64,000 bases of DNA from Arthrobacter sp. H16F315. Lineage in GTDB: Bacteria; Actinomycetota; Actinomycetes; Actinomycetales; Micrococcaceae. The translations under genes were made by a program, and so were the position numbers. Positions 26,603 to 35,267 of this stretch are shown here, in pieces. The notes beneath the pieces were generated by a model. The model was given only the letters and a program-made list of their open reading frames with translations. It was not told the DNA's origin and did no database searches. Positions within the stretch are counted from its first letter, which is position 1. Every line of letters begins with the position of its first letter. The stretch lies in contig NZ_JAMXSS010000002.1 of the NCBI RefSeq assembly GCF_024124825.1, positions 930,001-994,000 of the forward strand. The letters are read 5' to 3'.

Positions 26603-26968
26603 TTGGCACAGCAGAAATCAGGAGCCCCGCGCAAGCTGCGGACCTCGGTCAAGGGACCGCTTATGTTCTCCGCGTTCTGGGCTGTGCTGGCATTCGTCAC
26701 CACCTTGATTTTTGCCTCCGGCGGCAGCGCAAAGACGGCCCGCTTCGATCTGGCGTTCACGGCCGGCGGGAGTGCGTTCATTGTGATTCTGGTGGTGCTT
26801 GCCATGCTGTCAATGGGCCACAAGCCCAATGCCGAACACCTCGGCAAGGGATCCGGGGTCAACCTCAGCTCCCGGAACGCCGGCCAGGGCGGCCAGCCGG
26901 CGCAGCCTGAACCAGGGTCCGGCGCGCCGGAGGCGGGCGGCGACCGCACGCCCGGCGGCGACCGCTAG
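26603..26968 (+). CDS. Small membrane protein of unknown function
   Basis: 121 residues from TTG 26603, which follows AGGAGGAAAG at 26589-26598. Two membrane segments (MFSAFWAVLAFVTTLIFAS and AFIVILVVLAMLSM) are followed by a hydrophilic Gly/Pro-rich cytoplasmic tail of about 45 residues. The family was not recognised. A palindrome lies upstream. Confidence 0.7.
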   Translation: MAQQKSGAPRKLRTSVKGPLMFSAFWAVLAFVTTLIFASGGSAKTARFDLAFTAGGSAFIVILVVLAMLSMGHKPNAEHLGKGSGVNLSSRNAGQGGQPAQPEPGSGAPEAGGDRTPGGDR

Positions 26969-27058
26969 CTGCCCGACCGCCGACGCTCCGCGGCCGGGAC
27001 TGCTGCTGGATCCGGCCGGCAGCGACCGTGATGCCCTGCCCCTCCGCTCTGACGTGGC

Positions 27059-27601
27059 CTAGGAGGCTGCCTTGCGGGCCCGGTACGCCGCCACGTGGGC
27101 GCGGTTGGCGCAGTTCCCGGTGTCGCAATAGCGCTTCGAGCGGTTTCGGCTCAGGTCCAGCACGACGGCGTTGCAGTCATCGGCGGCGCAGACCAGCATC
27201 CGGTCCATTTCTTTGTTCCGGATGACGTCAACCAGGGCCATGGCGGCCTCCGTGCTCATCCGGTGCGCCAGTGGCGCGTCCGGGGTGGTGGCGTGCAGGT
27301 GCCAGTCCCAATCGCCATGCCGGACGAGTTGGGGCAGTGCCCGCGCCTCCCGCAGCAGCCTGTTCACGGTGTCTACCGCAGCGGATTCGTCCGCGAACCA
27401 CAAGGCCGCGAGTTCGCCGCGGAGGCGGTGCACTCCGGCCAGTTCGGCCTCGTCCCGGGTCCGCGAGCCGGTGAACCCCTCCGCCTCCAGAAACCGATCC
27501 AGGTCCGGCACTGTGGAAAGGTGCTCCGCACCGTTGGCCGCGGAATTGACCAGGCTGACAACCGACCGCAAAGCCACCTCAGTGTCAGGGGCAAAAAGCA
27601 T
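27059..27601 (-). CDS. CGNR zinc-finger transcriptional regulator (ABATE domain)
   Basis: 180 residues. The C-terminus has the CGNR zinc finger: MLVCAADDCNAVVLDLSRNR then RYCDTGNCANRAHVAAYRAR, giving four Cys ligands. The N-terminal half is the helical ABATE-type ligand domain, with FEDG-like positions diverged. It lies divergently from an EamA transporter with a 72-bp gap, a common arrangement in actinobacteria in which the CGNR protein controls its neighbour. The inducer is unknown. Confidence 0.85.
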   Translation of the reverse strand: MLFAPDTEVALRSVVSLVNSAANGAEHLSTVPDLDRFLEAEGFTGSRTRDEAELAGVHRLRGELAALWFADESAAVDTVNRLLREARALPQLVRHGDWDWHLHATTPDAPLAHRMSTEAAMALVDVIRNKEMDRMLVCAADDCNAVVLDLSRNRSKRYCDTGNCANRAHVAAYRARKAAS

Positions 27602-27673
27602 CTTGACTCCTTACGTAGGCGTGGCGTACTGTCATGACCATAACATCACTTTACTCCTGACAGGAGGCAGCCC

Positions 27674-28744
27674 GTGCCTGCCGATCGCTACCCGGCCGAA
27701 ACGCCCGCCATGGCCGATTCCGGATCACGATCCCCCGGAACGCCCGGCGCCCGCCGCCCCGGCGCGGCGGCAGGGTTCATGGCATCCGGGCTGGGTGTTG
27801 CCCTGTTTTCCTCGGCGGTGTTCGGCCTCTCCGGCTCCTTTGCCAAGGCGTTGCTGGAGACCGGCTGGAGCCCCGGGGCAGCAGTCACGGCCCGCCTCAC
27901 CGGGGCCGCGCTCATCCTGGCCGTTCCCGCATTCCCGGCACTGCGCGGGCGCTGGCACCAGCTGAGGGACAACTGGCTTACCGTCCTGCTCTTCGGGCTT
28001 ATCGGGGTCGCGGCCTGCCAGTTGTTCTATTTCAACGCAGTGGCACGGCTTTCGGTCGGGGTTGCCCTCCTGCTGGAGTACCTGGCCCCCGTGATTATCG
28101 TGCTGTGGCTCTGGGCCGCCAGCCGCAAACGGCCGCGCCCGCTGACAGTCGGTGGAACGCTGCTGTCCCTCGCCGGGCTGGTCCTGGTCCTGGACCTCAC
28201 CGGAGCCGTCAAGATCGACATCGTCGGAGTCCTGTGGGGGATAGCAGCGGCCGTTTGCCTCGCGATCTATTTTTTCATCACGGCCAAGGAAAACGACACC
28301 CTGCCGCCGATCGTGTTGGCCTCGGGCGGGCTTATGGTGGGCGCAGTGACGATGTGGCTTGCTGCGGCGACCGGCCTGCTGCCGATGGCGTTCAGCACCG
28401 CCGACACCCGACTGGGCCCTTGGGTGGCGCCTTGGTGGGTGGCTCTGAGCGGGCTTGTTGTCCTGGCCACGGTGCTTGCGTATGTCTCCGGCATTGTGGC
28501 GGCACGCGCCCTCGGCTCCAAAGTGGCGTCCTTTGTGTCGCTTACCGAAGTGCTCTTTGCCGTCATCTGGGCGTGGCTTTTGCTCGGCGAGCTGCCCGGC
28601 CCCATCCAGCTCCTCGGCGGGCTGCTGATTGTCGGCGGCGTGGTCCTGGTCCGGCTGGATGAACTCCGGGCGCCGTCCCGCGCCGGCGGGGCCGGGTCGC
28701 CGGCACCGCTGGACCACGCGAACGACGTCGAACCGGTGCCGTAG
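27674..28744 (+). CDS. EamA/DMT-family transporter
   Basis: 356 residues with about ten membrane segments in two EamA repeats: SSAVFGLSGSFAKALLETGW in the first and LWGIAAAVCLAIYFFITAKE in the second, ending LGGLLIVGGVVLVRLDEL. It would export metabolites or amino acids; the substrate cannot be read. The N-terminal 35 residues are polar and Pro-rich. GTG 27674 follows AGGAGG. Divergent from the CGNR regulator, its probable controller, and followed by a strong terminator. Confidence 0.88.
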   Translation: MPADRYPAETPAMADSGSRSPGTPGARRPGAAAGFMASGLGVALFSSAVFGLSGSFAKALLETGWSPGAAVTARLTGAALILAVPAFPALRGRWHQLRDNWLTVLLFGLIGVAACQLFYFNAVARLSVGVALLLEYLAPVIIVLWLWAASRKRPRPLTVGGTLLSLAGLVLVLDLTGAVKIDIVGVLWGIAAAVCLAIYFFITAKENDTLPPIVLASGGLMVGAVTMWLAAATGLLPMAFSTADTRLGPWVAPWWVALSGLVVLATVLAYVSGIVAARALGSKVASFVSLTEVLFAVIWAWLLLGELPGPIQLLGGLLIVGGVVLVRLDELRAPSRAGGAGSPAPLDHANDVEPVP

Positions 28745-28757
28745 GCACGAACTGACA

Positions 28758-28793
28758 AAGCCGGCCCGGACGCTGCTGCGTCCGGGCCGGCTT
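28758..28793. terminator. Bidirectional terminator, 16-bp perfect stem
   Basis: 28758-28773 pairs perfectly with 28778-28793 around TGCT. It lies 13 bp after the EamA gene and 17 bp from the stop of the convergent WXG100 gene, so it can end transcripts from both sides. Confidence 0.85.
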
Positions 28794-28810
28794 AGTGTCT
28801 GGAGTTTTGC

Positions 28811-29074
28811 CTAGCGGGAAGCGCTTTCCTGCTCGGTGGCGTTGCGGCTGGCCTGCTTGCCGGCCTCCTGCAGTGCCTGGGAAACCTTGGCCAGTGCCCC
28901 CACGTGCTGGCCGTTCCATTCGCTGCGGAACTTATCGGCGTCCGGGCCCTTCCAGTCGGTGCCCTCGAGCACCTTGGTGAGCATCGACTTCTGCTTGTCG
29001 ATCTCCGACGAACCGGCCTGCAGCTTCGTCCCAAGAGTCTTGAGCTGAGCAATATCTGCGCCCCAAATAGCCAT
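28811..29074 (-). CDS. WXG100-family (ESAT-6-like) protein
   Basis: 87 residues, mainly two helices, with the W-x-G turn in GTDWKGPDADKFRSEWNGQH, as in type VII (ESX) secreted WXG100 proteins. There is no signal peptide. GAGGAG precedes the ATG at 29074. No EccC, EccD or other ESX machinery gene is in the window, so it is an orphan here. A WXG-like protein and hydrolase pair occurs at 60-62 kb and might use the same exporter. Confidence 0.88.
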   Translation of the reverse strand: MAIWGADIAQLKTLGTKLQAGSSEIDKQKSMLTKVLEGTDWKGPDADKFRSEWNGQHVGALAKVSQALQEAGKQASRNATEQESASR

Positions 29075-29248
29075 TCGAAAATCTCCTCAAAGCTTAGAAA
29101 CGGATCCGGCCCTGCCGGTTTCCGCTGCGGCTTCCGGCTGTTCCGGAAGATCCAATGCCCCCAAACTATCCTGCCGGCCAAAATAGTGTCGATGGGCAGC
29201 CCTCCCCATGCCCTCGATCCCAAGTTGATTGGGGCCTAGCATGGAGGC

Positions 29249-29521
29249 ATGTGCCGAAACATCCGCACCCTCCACAATTTTGAACCCCATGCCACTGACG
29301 CCGAGGTGGAAGCCGCCGCGCTGCAGTATGTGCGCAAGATCAGTGGGAGCACCAAGCCGTCGAAGGCCAACGAAGAGGCGTTCAACCGGGCTGTCCACGA
29401 GATTGCACATGCTACCGGGCACCTGCTGGCCGCCCTGGTCACCCAGGCTCCAGCCAAGGACCGCGGCGAGGAAGCTGCCAAAGCGAAGGCCAGGGCCGCA
29501 GTCCGCTTCGGCGCGGCCTGA
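29249..29521 (+). CDS. DUF2277 small protein
   Basis: 90 residues beginning MCRNIRTLHNFEPHATDAEV and continuing through QYVRKISGSTKPSKANEEAF, the DUF2277 pattern, with a conserved N-terminal CRNI and HNFEP. The family is common in actinobacteria and without a known function. It converges on copA with a 23-bp gap. Confidence 0.85.
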   Translation: MCRNIRTLHNFEPHATDAEVEAAALQYVRKISGSTKPSKANEEAFNRAVHEIAHATGHLLAALVTQAPAKDRGEEAAKAKARAAVRFGAA

Positions 29522-29544
29522 GGCGGCGGCGGGCGGACGGCGGC

Positions 29545-31842
29545 TTACTTGCCGAAGCCGCGGAGCCGCAAAGAGTTGGCCACAACCAGGACGGAACTGG
29601 CCGCCATGGCAGCGCCGGCAATCATCGGGTTAAGCAGGCCCAGGGCTGCTACCGGGATCCCGATGGCGTTGTAGAAGAACGCCCAGAAGAGGTTTGTCTT
29701 GATCGTCGCGAGGGTCCGGCGGGACAATTCGATGGCCTGGGTCACCTGCCCCAGGTCATTGCCCATGACCGTCAGGTCTGCGGCTTCGATCGCGACGTCA
29801 GTGCCTGAACCCATGGCGATGCCGAGGTCTGCCTGGGCCAGTGCAGCGGCGTCGTTCACGCCGTCGCCAGCCATGGCGACAATGGCGCCGGCGTCCTGCA
29901 GCTTCCTGACGGCCTGGACCTTGCCCGCCGGCAGCACCCCGGCGAAAACGTCTTCGGGAGCGATGCCGACGTCGGCGGCCACCTGGGCGGCGACGGCCGC
30001 GTTGTCCCCGGTCAGGAGGATCGGCCGGAGGCCGAGCTCACGGAGCCGGCGGATTGCGGCGGCTGAGCCCGGCTTGAGCGTGTCCCGCAGGCTGATGATG
30101 CCTGCCGGCTGCCCATCCACGGCGAGCCAGATGGCTGTGGCCCCGGAATGTTCGGCGGCGCTGAATGCCTGAAGCTGTGCGGCGGTCGGGGAGATGCGGT
30201 TTTCGGCAAGCCAGCCCGTCCGGCCCGCCGTTACGACCTTTCCGGCAACCGTTCCCTCGACCCCGCCGCCCGGGGCCGACCGGAACCCGGTGACGGCAGG
30301 AAGGGTCCCGGCGTCGTTGGTGCGGCGTTCGGCGGAGAGCGCGGCAGCAGCGATGGCACGCGCGATCGGGTGCTCAGATGCGGCTTCGACCGAACCGGCC
30401 AGGCGCAGGACCTCGTTTGTGCTGAAGGCTCCGAAGGCCTTGCTGCCGTCCACAGCCAGGTGGCCGCTGGTCACGGTACCGGTTTTATCCAGCAGGATGG
30501 TGTCAACGGTCCGGGTGTCCTCAAGGACTTGTGGTCCCTTGATCAGGATCCCCAGCTGCGCGCCGCGGCCGGTTCCGGTGAGCAGACCTACGGGGGTGGC
30601 GAGGCCAAGGGCGCAGGGGCAGGCGATGACAAGTACGGCGACGGCGGCCGTGAAAGCCGCGCGAAGTTCGGCGTCGCTGATGGCCGGGCCGGCCGCGAGC
30701 AGCCAGGCGCCGAAGGTGAGGGCAGCGATGAGGAGGACCACCGGCACGAACACCGCGCTGATCCGGTCGGCAAGGCGGGCGATCGGCGCCTTGCCGGTCT
30801 GCGCCTGGGCGACCAGACGGCCCATCTGGGCCAAAGTCGTTTCGGCTCCGACGCGGGTGGTGCGGACCAGCAGCCGGCCGGAGGTGTTGATGGTGGCGCC
30901 CGTGACCGGAGTGTCCGGGCCGACTTCCACCGGTACCGATTCGCCGGTTACCAGCGAGGCGTCCACCGCGGAGTTCCCTTCGACGACGACGCCGTCGCTC
31001 GCGATTTTCTCGCCGGGGCGGACAACAATGAGATCCCCGACCCCTAGCTGATCGGCCGGGATCTGCTGTTCCCGGCCGTCCCGGAGGACTGTGGCATCCT
31101 TGGCGCCCAGATTCAGCAGGGCCTTGAGCGCGTCGCCGGCCTTTTCCTTGGCGTTGGCCTCCAGGTAGCGGCCCAACAGCAGGAATGTGGTGACCACCGA
31201 GGCAACCTCGAAGTAGAGTCCGCCCGAACCCATCGCCATGCTTTCCCCGCCCGCGTGCCCGGTCATCTGCGGGTCTGCGAATAGCTGCCAGGCCGAGAAG
31301 ACGTAAGCGGCCGTCACCCCGATGGAGACAAGAGTGTCCATCGTGGAGGCCAGGTGCCGGGCATTGATGGCAGCGGCGCGGTGGAACGGCCAGGCGGCCC
31401 AGGTAACCACCGGCAGGGCCAGGGCCCCTGCTGCCCAGCCCCAGTTGGCGAACTGGAAAACGGGGAACATCGAAATCAGGAAGACCGGGATGGCGAGGAC
31501 GGCAGCGGTCACCAGGCGCGGGCGGAGCGTGGCTGCCGGGTGGGCCGGTAGGTGGTCGCCGCGGGTGGCGCCACCAGCCGGCGTTTCGACGGCGAACCGG
31601 GGAGGCCGGACTGTCGCCTTGTACCCTGCTGCCGCTACGGTGGCGGTGATTTGGGCGTCGGTGATGGCCGCCGGCACTGTGACCTGTGCCGACTCCAACG
31701 GCAGGTTGACGCTGGCTGTCACGCCGTCAAGTTTGCCGAGCTTGCGTTCAACACGGCCGACACAGGAGGCACAGGTCATGCCCTCGATGTCGAGCTCGAT
31801 CACCCGGTTTTCGGGCTGGCCGAATAACTGCTCTGTACTCAC
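29545..31842 (-). CDS. copA: Copper-exporting P1B-type ATPase
   Basis: 765 residues. An N-terminal heavy-metal domain has GMTCASC (residues about 20-26). Transport motifs: TGES near 300, the membrane CPC site in ACPCALGLATPVG near 410, phosphorylation DKTGT near 451, SEHPIA and the nucleotide site, and GDGVNDAAAL near 660. It exports Cu(I) from the cytoplasm using ATP. GTG 31842 is the start. It is the last gene of csoR-copZ-copA, 52 bp after copZ, and is derepressed by copper through CsoR. Confidence 0.96.
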   Translation of the reverse strand: MSTEQLFGQPENRVIELDIEGMTCASCVGRVERKLGKLDGVTASVNLPLESAQVTVPAAITDAQITATVAAAGYKATVRPPRFAVETPAGGATRGDHLPAHPAATLRPRLVTAAVLAIPVFLISMFPVFQFANWGWAAGALALPVVTWAAWPFHRAAAINARHLASTMDTLVSIGVTAAYVFSAWQLFADPQMTGHAGGESMAMGSGGLYFEVASVVTTFLLLGRYLEANAKEKAGDALKALLNLGAKDATVLRDGREQQIPADQLGVGDLIVVRPGEKIASDGVVVEGNSAVDASLVTGESVPVEVGPDTPVTGATINTSGRLLVRTTRVGAETTLAQMGRLVAQAQTGKAPIARLADRISAVFVPVVLLIAALTFGAWLLAAGPAISDAELRAAFTAAVAVLVIACPCALGLATPVGLLTGTGRGAQLGILIKGPQVLEDTRTVDTILLDKTGTVTSGHLAVDGSKAFGAFSTNEVLRLAGSVEAASEHPIARAIAAAALSAERRTNDAGTLPAVTGFRSAPGGGVEGTVAGKVVTAGRTGWLAENRISPTAAQLQAFSAAEHSGATAIWLAVDGQPAGIISLRDTLKPGSAAAIRRLRELGLRPILLTGDNAAVAAQVAADVGIAPEDVFAGVLPAGKVQAVRKLQDAGAIVAMAGDGVNDAAALAQADLGIAMGSGTDVAIEAADLTVMGNDLGQVTQAIELSRRTLATIKTNLFWAFFYNAIGIPVAALGLLNPMIAGAAMAASSVLVVANSLRLRGFGK

Positions 31843-31894
31843 TGTGGTCCTGTCCAGATGGTGTGCGCGGCGTGGAATGACGGGCGGGTGGCGC

Positions 31895-32125
31895 TCAGGT
31901 CTCGTTGGCTACCACCAAGTAGCCCGATTCCGCAACGGCCTCGCTGATCTCGGCGGAGGACAACGCCCCGCCGGAAGTGATGGTGACCGTGGAGACGCCC
32001 CCGGCGTTGAGGTCGACGTCGACCTTCTCGACACCCGCCAGGGACTCCAGTTCCTCGCTGACGGATGACACGCAGTGCGCGCACGTCATCCCGGACACGT
32101 TGACGATGGTGGATACGGTGCTCAT
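31895..32125 (-). CDS. copZ: Copper chaperone, heavy-metal-associated domain
   Basis: 76 residues, a single HMA domain with VSGMTCAHC; the CxxC binds Cu(I). It delivers copper to CopA or to CsoR in the cytoplasm. ATG 32125 follows GAGGAGAG; 12 extra codons to 32161 are open but lie before this site. It sits between csoR (63 bp upstream) and copA. Confidence 0.94.
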   Translation of the reverse strand: MSTVSTIVNVSGMTCAHCVSSVSEELESLAGVEKVDVDLNAGGVSTVTITSGGALSSAEISEAVAESGYLVVANET

Positions 32126-32188
32126 GGCTCTCTCCTCGGGGGACGGGCTGTTGTGGTTCACGGCCCGGTGTTGTTGTCGATGGTGCCG

Positions 32189-32536
32189 CTACCGCAACAG
32201 GCGGCCGATAGCGTCAGTGGCTTCTTTGACCTTAAAATCAATGGCTGCGGCCCGCAGCGAGGGGTCCGGTTCTGCGGCGGCGCCGACGACGCAGTGCCCG
32301 ATATGTTCCTCCACCAGCCCCAGGCTGACGGCGTGCAGGGCCTTGGTGGCGGCGGCGACCTGGGTGAGGATGTCGATGCAGTACTTGTCTTCCTCGACCA
32401 TCCTGGCAATGCCACGGACCTGGCCTTCAATCCGCTTCAGCCGCCGCAGGTACGCGTCTTTGTTCGCGGAATAGCCGTGCTGTTGAGGAGGTTCGGTGTC
32501 CGCGCCTGCTGCGACAGCGATTTCGTGCTCGTCCAT
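32189..32536 (-). CDS. csoR: CsoR-family copper-sensing repressor
   Basis: 115 residues, all helical: YLRRLKRIEGQVRGIARMVE, then KYCIDILTQVAAATKALHAV and VEEHIGHCV. The Cys, His and Cys ligands of Cu(I)-responsive CsoR are present in the expected spacing. ATG 32536 is chosen because an operator palindrome lies at 32548-32564, just upstream; the longer frame to 32575 would run through it. It heads the csoR-copZ-copA operon and probably represses it until copper binds. Confidence 0.94.
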   Translation of the reverse strand: MDEHEIAVAAGADTEPPQQHGYSANKDAYLRRLKRIEGQVRGIARMVEEDKYCIDILTQVAAATKALHAVSLGLVEEHIGHCVVGAAAEPDPSLRAAAIDFKVKEATDAIGRLLR

Positions 32537-32547
32537 AAGCCAAACAT

Positions 32548-32564
32548 ATACCCCCCAGGGGTAT
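32548..32564. promoter_or_regulatory. CsoR operator
   Basis: ATACCCC-CCA-GGGGTAT is a perfect 7-3-7 inverted repeat with a G-tract core, the classic form of CsoR binding sites. It ends 11 bp before the csoR ATG, so a bound repressor would cover the start region of the whole operon. Confidence 0.85.
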
Positions 32565-32617
32565 GGTGCAAGCACGGTGCGGGGCGCACGGCCGGGGCCC
32601 TGCGAAAGAGCCCGGGG

Positions 32618-32664
32618 ACAAAAAAGCTCCGGAGTGCGTTATTGGGGGATACGCACTCCGGAGC
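32618..32664 (-). terminator. Intrinsic terminator of the universal stress protein gene
   Basis: On the minus strand, a perfect 14-bp stem (32651-32664 with 32626-32639, 11-base loop) is followed by six T (32620-32625). This is the only textbook U-tract terminator recognised in the window and it insulates usp from the copper operon. Confidence 0.9.
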
Positions 32665-32802
32665 AGTCTCTGGGGGCCGTCTCTGGCCCACGGATTCAAC
32701 CATACTCGGCGGTAAGTGGAGAAGCCAGCACCCCGAATAACTACTTTCACTTTACTTACGGGGGGGTCGGTTGAACCCTCAGGCAACGCGCAAACCATTA
32801 GC

Positions 32803-33315
32803 TCACGAGTCATGTTTTGTCTGGTGGTGGATTGCCGACCGGACCGGAACCACCAGGATCGGATGGTCCTGGTGATGGCTGAGCCAAGCGGCCACCGAAC
32901 CGTTGATGGCCGCGGAGACGCGGTGCCCCAGCCCGGGTTCCGGCGTACCCACGATAATCATGGGGGCGCCGACCTCAGCCGCAAGCCTGCCAAGCGCCCG
33001 GGCCGGGTCCCCCGCCAGCGTCCGCAGGGTCCACGGAATGCCCAACGGGTCGCAGGCGGCGTTGATCATGCTCCGCAGTTCCCGGGTCACTGCCCTGATC
33101 TCGGCGTTGTCCGTGTCCGGGTGCAGCGAGAGCCGGTGCGCGGACCGCGTCGGGTCCCACTCCACGAGATAGCTTTCTTCATCCACATGGGCGCAGATCA
33201 GCTCGGTACCGAGGCCAGCTGCGAGTGAGGCTGCGGCCTGGAGCACCCCGGGGCTCTGCCCCGGGAGCACGCCGACCACAAGCGGAGGCTGGGCAATCTG
33301 GCGCTCGGCGGACAT
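32803..33315 (-). CDS. Universal stress protein family protein
   Basis: 170 residues. One UspA fold: PPLVVGVLPGQSPGVLQAAA at the first strand, HVDEES in the second, APMIIVGTPEPGLGHRVSAA with INGSVAAWLSHHQDHPILVV at the end. The ATP-binding G-x2-G-x9-G-S/T pattern is nearly kept. ATG 33315 follows GGGGGAAAGAATGGAG; the frame extends 21 codons further upstream but similarity does not. Role inferred: stress protection. Divergent from an ArsR-type regulator gene. Confidence 0.85.
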   Translation of the reverse strand: MSAERQIAQPPLVVGVLPGQSPGVLQAAASLAAGLGTELICAHVDEESYLVEWDPTRSAHRLSLHPDTDNAEIRAVTRELRSMINAACDPLGIPWTLRTLAGDPARALGRLAAEVGAPMIIVGTPEPGLGHRVSAAINGSVAAWLSHHQDHPILVVPVRSAIHHQTKHDS

Positions 33316-33385
33316 ACTCCATTCTTTCCCCCTGCCCTGCGGCGCGAACAGGGGCTTATTCCCCGGTCTGGGTTTCAATCCGGCC

Positions 33386-33413
33386 CACCATATCGACCAC
33401 TGTCAATATGGTG
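33386..33413. promoter_or_regulatory. Candidate ArsR/SmtB-type operator
   Basis: CACCATAT and ATATGGTG form a perfect 8-bp inverted repeat with a 12-base spacer, 13 bp before the arsR-like ATG. The length and A+T core match ArsR/SmtB operators, so autoregulation is likely; usp expression may also be affected. Confidence 0.6.
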
Positions 33414-33425
33414 CATAATGGAGCG

Positions 33426-33776
33426 ATGACGACGCTGCAGATTGTTAAGCCCGCGGCCGCGGAAATATCCGGCACCTCGTCCGGGATGCCATTTTTGGCT
33501 GCGGAACAGGCGCAGGGCAAGGCCCAATTCTTCAAGGCCCTTGCCGATCCGAACCGGCTGCGGCTGTTGTCCATCATCAAGGCGTCCGACGGCGGCGAGG
33601 CCTGCGTCTGCGACCTTACTGCACCCCTTGAGCTCGGCCAGCCGACGGTTTCCCATCACCTTAGGATCCTCGTGGACGCAGGTCTGCTGCACCGCGAAAA
33701 GCGTGGCACCTGGGCCTACTACTCGATCGTCCCGGGCGCACTCGAACGGCCCGCGGTCGTGCTCGAGGACCTCTAG
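33426..33776 (+). CDS. ArsR/SmtB-family metal-responsive regulator
   Basis: 116 residues: a winged helix starting QAQGKAQFFKALADPNRLRL, with the recognition region ACVCDLTAPLELGQPTVSHH followed by HLRILVDAGLLHREKRGTWA. CVC in the DNA-binding helix is the ArsR-type soft-metal site for As(III), Sb(III) or Cd/Pb. ATG 33426 lies 13 bp after a palindrome. No arsenic efflux gene is adjacent, so the regulated target is not obvious. Confidence 0.9.
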   Translation: MTTLQIVKPAAAEISGTSSGMPFLAAEQAQGKAQFFKALADPNRLRLLSIIKASDGGEACVCDLTAPLELGQPTVSHHLRILVDAGLLHREKRGTWAYYSIVPGALERPAVVLEDL

Positions 33777-33852
33777 CCGCCAGAGTCAACCGGCTCTTGA
33801 ACACCCCGGGGACGCGGCCTAACGTTGAGAAACCGAGGAAAGGGTGACCGCC

Positions 33853-34053
33853 GTGGAAATCTTTATGTGGTGGCTGGATCTGGATCTGGCGAGCAAGGAG
33901 TGGCTGCGGGAAAACCTTCGCGCCACCGAGCTTCCGCTGCCGGTACTCCAGGGAATTGCCGAGGCCGGCGGCCCCCACCCGGCGGATGTTTCCGGGGTGC
34001 TGACCGGCGCCGATTGGGACTTCATCGCCACTCAGTCCGAATACGTGGACTGA
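33853..34053 (+). CDS. Small hypothetical protein
   Basis: 66 residues from GTG 33853 (VEIFMWWLDLDLASKEWLRE), 8 bases after GAGGAAAGGG; a GTG at 33844 is also in frame but overlaps that site. Acidic, with clear codon bias and a plausible helical fold (ELPLPVLQGIAEAGG, GADWDFI). The family was not recognised. It precedes the BNR-repeat gene by 68 bp. Confidence 0.6.
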   Translation: MEIFMWWLDLDLASKEWLRENLRATELPLPVLQGIAEAGGPHPADVSGVLTGADWDFIATQSEYVD

Positions 34054-34121
34054 CAAAGCCGAACAAAAGCGTACGCGAAGACACCATTGCGGCCAGCAGC
34101 AGGTGGTGGTTGCATGGGGGC

Positions 34122-35261
34122 ATGGCTACCGAAGAGAGTTACGTCCTGGCGATCGGCACCAAAAAAGGTCTTTGGCTCGCTACCAGCCCCGACCGCAAGG
34201 ACTGGTCCCTTTCCGGCCCGCATTTCCTGATGAGCGAAGTCCCCAGTATTGGCATCGACAGCAGGGATGGCCGGACCCGGATCCTGGTCGGCGTCCGCTC
34301 GGAGCATTGGGGCCCCACGGTCTTCCACTCCGATGACCTGGGCGAGACCTGGAGCGAGCCCGAGCAGGGTGCCATCCGCTTCCCTGCGGGCACGGATGCT
34401 GCGCTCGACCGCATCTGGCAGATCTACCCCGATGCCGAGTCCCGCCCCGGCGTCGTCTGGGCCGGCTGTGAGCCGATCTCGGTCTGGAAATCGATCGACG
34501 GCGGTGAACACTTCGAACTTAACCGCGGGCTCTGGGACCACCCGCACCGCAGTGAATGGGGTGCCGGTTACGGTGGCGCCGCGGCGCACTCCATCGTTGT
34601 GGACCGCACCGGTGAGAAGGTTCACGTCGCGATGAGCACCGGCGGCGTCTACCGCTCGCTCGACGGCGGGAGCTCCTGGGAGCCGCGCAACCAGGGAATT
34701 TCGGCCTACTTTATGCCCGACCCCAACCCGGAGTTCGGTCAGTGTGTGCACAAGATTGCCGCCGACGCCTCGGTCGAAGGACGGCTCTATGCCCAGAACC
34801 ACCACGGTGTTTACCGCAGTGACGACAATGCCGAGAGCTGGACCTCGATCGCTGACGGCCTGCCCGCGGACTTCGGATTCGTGATGCTCTCGCATCCGCG
34901 GCGGGCCGGGACCGCCTGGGTCATCCCGCTCAAGGCCGACGGCGAACGAATCCCGCCGGAGGGTAAGTTGGCGGTCCACCGCACGGTCGACGCCGGCGCG
35001 AGCTGGGAGCGCCTGGACGACGGGCTCCCAGAGGCTGAGTTCAACGTTGTGTTGCGGGACGCCGCCTGCGTCGACGCTGGGGAACCTGCCGGGGTGTACT
35101 TCGGTACGCGAGGCGGCAGCGTCTACGCCAGCGCCGACGAAGGCGACCACTTCACCGAGCTGGCTTCGCACCTGCCTGACGTGCTGTGCGTGCGGGCCGC
35201 AGCTGTCAGCCCGGCGCTGGTGTCCGGCACGTCCGCGCCCGGCATCCCGGCGAATGCCTGA
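34122..35261 (+). CDS. BNR/sialidase-like beta-propeller protein
   Basis: 379 residues. Repeated Asp-box motifs of the S-x-D-x-G-x-x-W type are seen: SDDLGETWSEP (about 70), SIDGGEHFE, SLDGGSSWEP, SDDNAESWTSI, TVDAGASWERLDDG, and SADEGDHFTEL. This gives a six-bladed propeller. It begins YVLAIGTKKGLWLATSPDRK; no signal peptide, so it is cytoplasmic, unlike true sialidases. It is followed after 6 bp by a MoaD-like gene, an arrangement that recurs in actinobacteria. Function is unknown. Confidence 0.8.
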   Translation: MATEESYVLAIGTKKGLWLATSPDRKDWSLSGPHFLMSEVPSIGIDSRDGRTRILVGVRSEHWGPTVFHSDDLGETWSEPEQGAIRFPAGTDAALDRIWQIYPDAESRPGVVWAGCEPISVWKSIDGGEHFELNRGLWDHPHRSEWGAGYGGAAAHSIVVDRTGEKVHVAMSTGGVYRSLDGGSSWEPRNQGISAYFMPDPNPEFGQCVHKIAADASVEGRLYAQNHHGVYRSDDNAESWTSIADGLPADFGFVMLSHPRRAGTAWVIPLKADGERIPPEGKLAVHRTVDAGASWERLDDGLPEAEFNVVLRDAACVDAGEPAGVYFGTRGGSVYASADEGDHFTELASHLPDVLCVRAAAVSPALVSGTSAPGIPANA

Positions 35262-35267
35262 GTCGCC

